Source of the DNA: Paracoccaceae bacterium
GTDB taxonomy: Bacteria > Pseudomonadota > Alphaproteobacteria > Rhodobacterales > Rhodobacteraceae
Direction of reading: 5' to 3'
Assembly: GCA_020832725.1 (NCBI GenBank)
Contig: JAFIEC010000359.1
Coordinates: forward strand, 1 to 5,997
DNA: 5,997 bases
Shown: one piece after another, positions 5,540-5,997 of the stretch
Position numbering within the stretch: the stretch's first letter is position 1
Layout of the letters: every line of letters begins with the position of its first letter
Position numbers and translations under genes: made by a program
Notes under the pieces: model-generated
What the model saw: the letters and a program-made list of their open reading frames with translations, nothing else
Database searches by the model: none
Told to the model about the DNA's origin: nothing

Positions 5540-5997
5540 TGCCGGGGCCCGAGCCGCTGGTGCTGTTGCCGGGGCTGGCCTGCGACGCGCGCCTCTGGGC
5601 CCCCCAGATCGCCGCCCTTTCCGGCCTGCGCGCGATTCAGGTGGGCCAGATCGCCGGGGCGGACCGGATCGAGGCGCTGGCCGATGCGGTCCTGGCCGAT
5701 GCGCCGCCGCGCTTTGCGCTGGCGGGGCTGTCCATGGGCGGCATCGTGGCGATGCATGTGCTGGACCGCGCGCCCGAGCGGGTCACCCGGGTGGCCCTGC
5801 TGGCCACCGACCCGCTGCCGGATCACCCCAGGCTTGCGCCCCTGCGGGCGTCCCACATCGCCCGCGCCGAGGGCGGGGCGCTGGAAGAGGTGCTGGCCGA
5901 GGCGATGCAGCCCGAATTCCTGCATGATGGCCCCCGCCGCGCCGCCGCGCGGGCGGGTGGCCGCGCCCTGGGCCCCGGCCCGGGCCGGGCGGGGGTT
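5539..5997 (+). CDS. alpha/beta-fold hydrolase, partial (runs off the right edge)
   Basis: The 153 visible codons begin at an ATG overlapping the preceding stop (TGATG). The opening LVLLPGLACDARLW (residues 7-20) is the first strand and oxyanion region of alpha/beta hydrolases of the esterase/lactonase type; GLSMGG (63-68) is the nucleophile elbow with Ser65. The catalytic Asp and His would lie beyond the window. Coupling to the hydratase/dehydrogenase gene suggests a thioesterase or esterase acting on acyl compounds, but the substrate cannot be read from the sequence. After FLHDGPRR (about residues 127-134) the protein becomes a low-complexity Ala/Gly/Arg/Pro string in an adenine-free region, so the last 15-20 codons may be misread or frameshifted. 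Confidence 0.85.
   Translation, partial: MPGPEPLVLLPGLACDARLWAPQIAALSGLRAIQVGQIAGADRIEALADAVLADAPPRFALAGLSMGGIVAMHVLDRAPERVTRVALLATDPLPDHPRLAPLRASHIARAEGGALEEVLAEAMQPEFLHDGPRRAAARAGGRALGPGPGRAGV

Overview
The window looks like a chromosomal segment of a high-GC alphaproteobacterium. Protein style points to the Rhodobacteraceae/Paracoccaceae (Rhodobacter, Paracoccus and relatives); this lineage call is inference from sequence style and gene content, not from a search. Coding density is high, genes are tightly packed or overlapping, and the only AT-rich stretch is one short divergent promoter region near 2290-2350. No tRNA, rRNA, CRISPR array, transposase or prophage gene was seen.

Left half (64-2256, minus strand) is one operon for handling reactive sulfur. 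Transcription runs leftward from about 2285 through an ETHE1/Blh-type persulfide dioxygenase of the metallo-beta-lactamase fold, two half-size YeeE/YedE (PmpA/PmpB-like) membrane subunits overlapping in a TGATG junction, and a stand-alone DUF442 (TIGR01244-type) sulfurtransferase-like protein. The first membrane subunit carries a one-base frameshift inside a near-perfect inverted repeat, which looks more like a sequence error than a real break.

At 2292-2350 two back-to-back promoters share a palindrome that covers both -35 regions. Rightward transcription makes a BigR/SqrR-type ArsR repressor (2392-2745) with its two sensing cysteines 66 residues apart. Together this is a complete persulfide-sensing circuit: the repressor controls itself and the divergent detoxification operon through one operator.

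The stop codon of the repressor gene lies inside a perfect FNR/Dnr-type site (TTGAC-N4-GTCAA, 2742-2755). It is centred exactly 41.5 bases upstream of the start point predicted from a -10 element at 2778-2783. This would drive a second rightward operon: a short TraR/DksA-type zinc-finger protein, a 75-residue acidic helical protein of unknown function, a 702-residue bifunctional enoyl-CoA hydratase/3-hydroxyacyl-CoA dehydrogenase (preceded by a strong GC hairpin), and an alpha/beta hydrolase that starts in another TGATG overlap and runs off the right edge. The inferred theme is oxygen-responsive control of a DksA-like regulator and a fatty-acid oxidation enzyme beside a sulfide/persulfide defence locus.

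Both ends of the window (about 1-42 and 5928-5997) are low-complexity and lack adenine, which suggests poor-quality contig ends; calls touching them are less certain.
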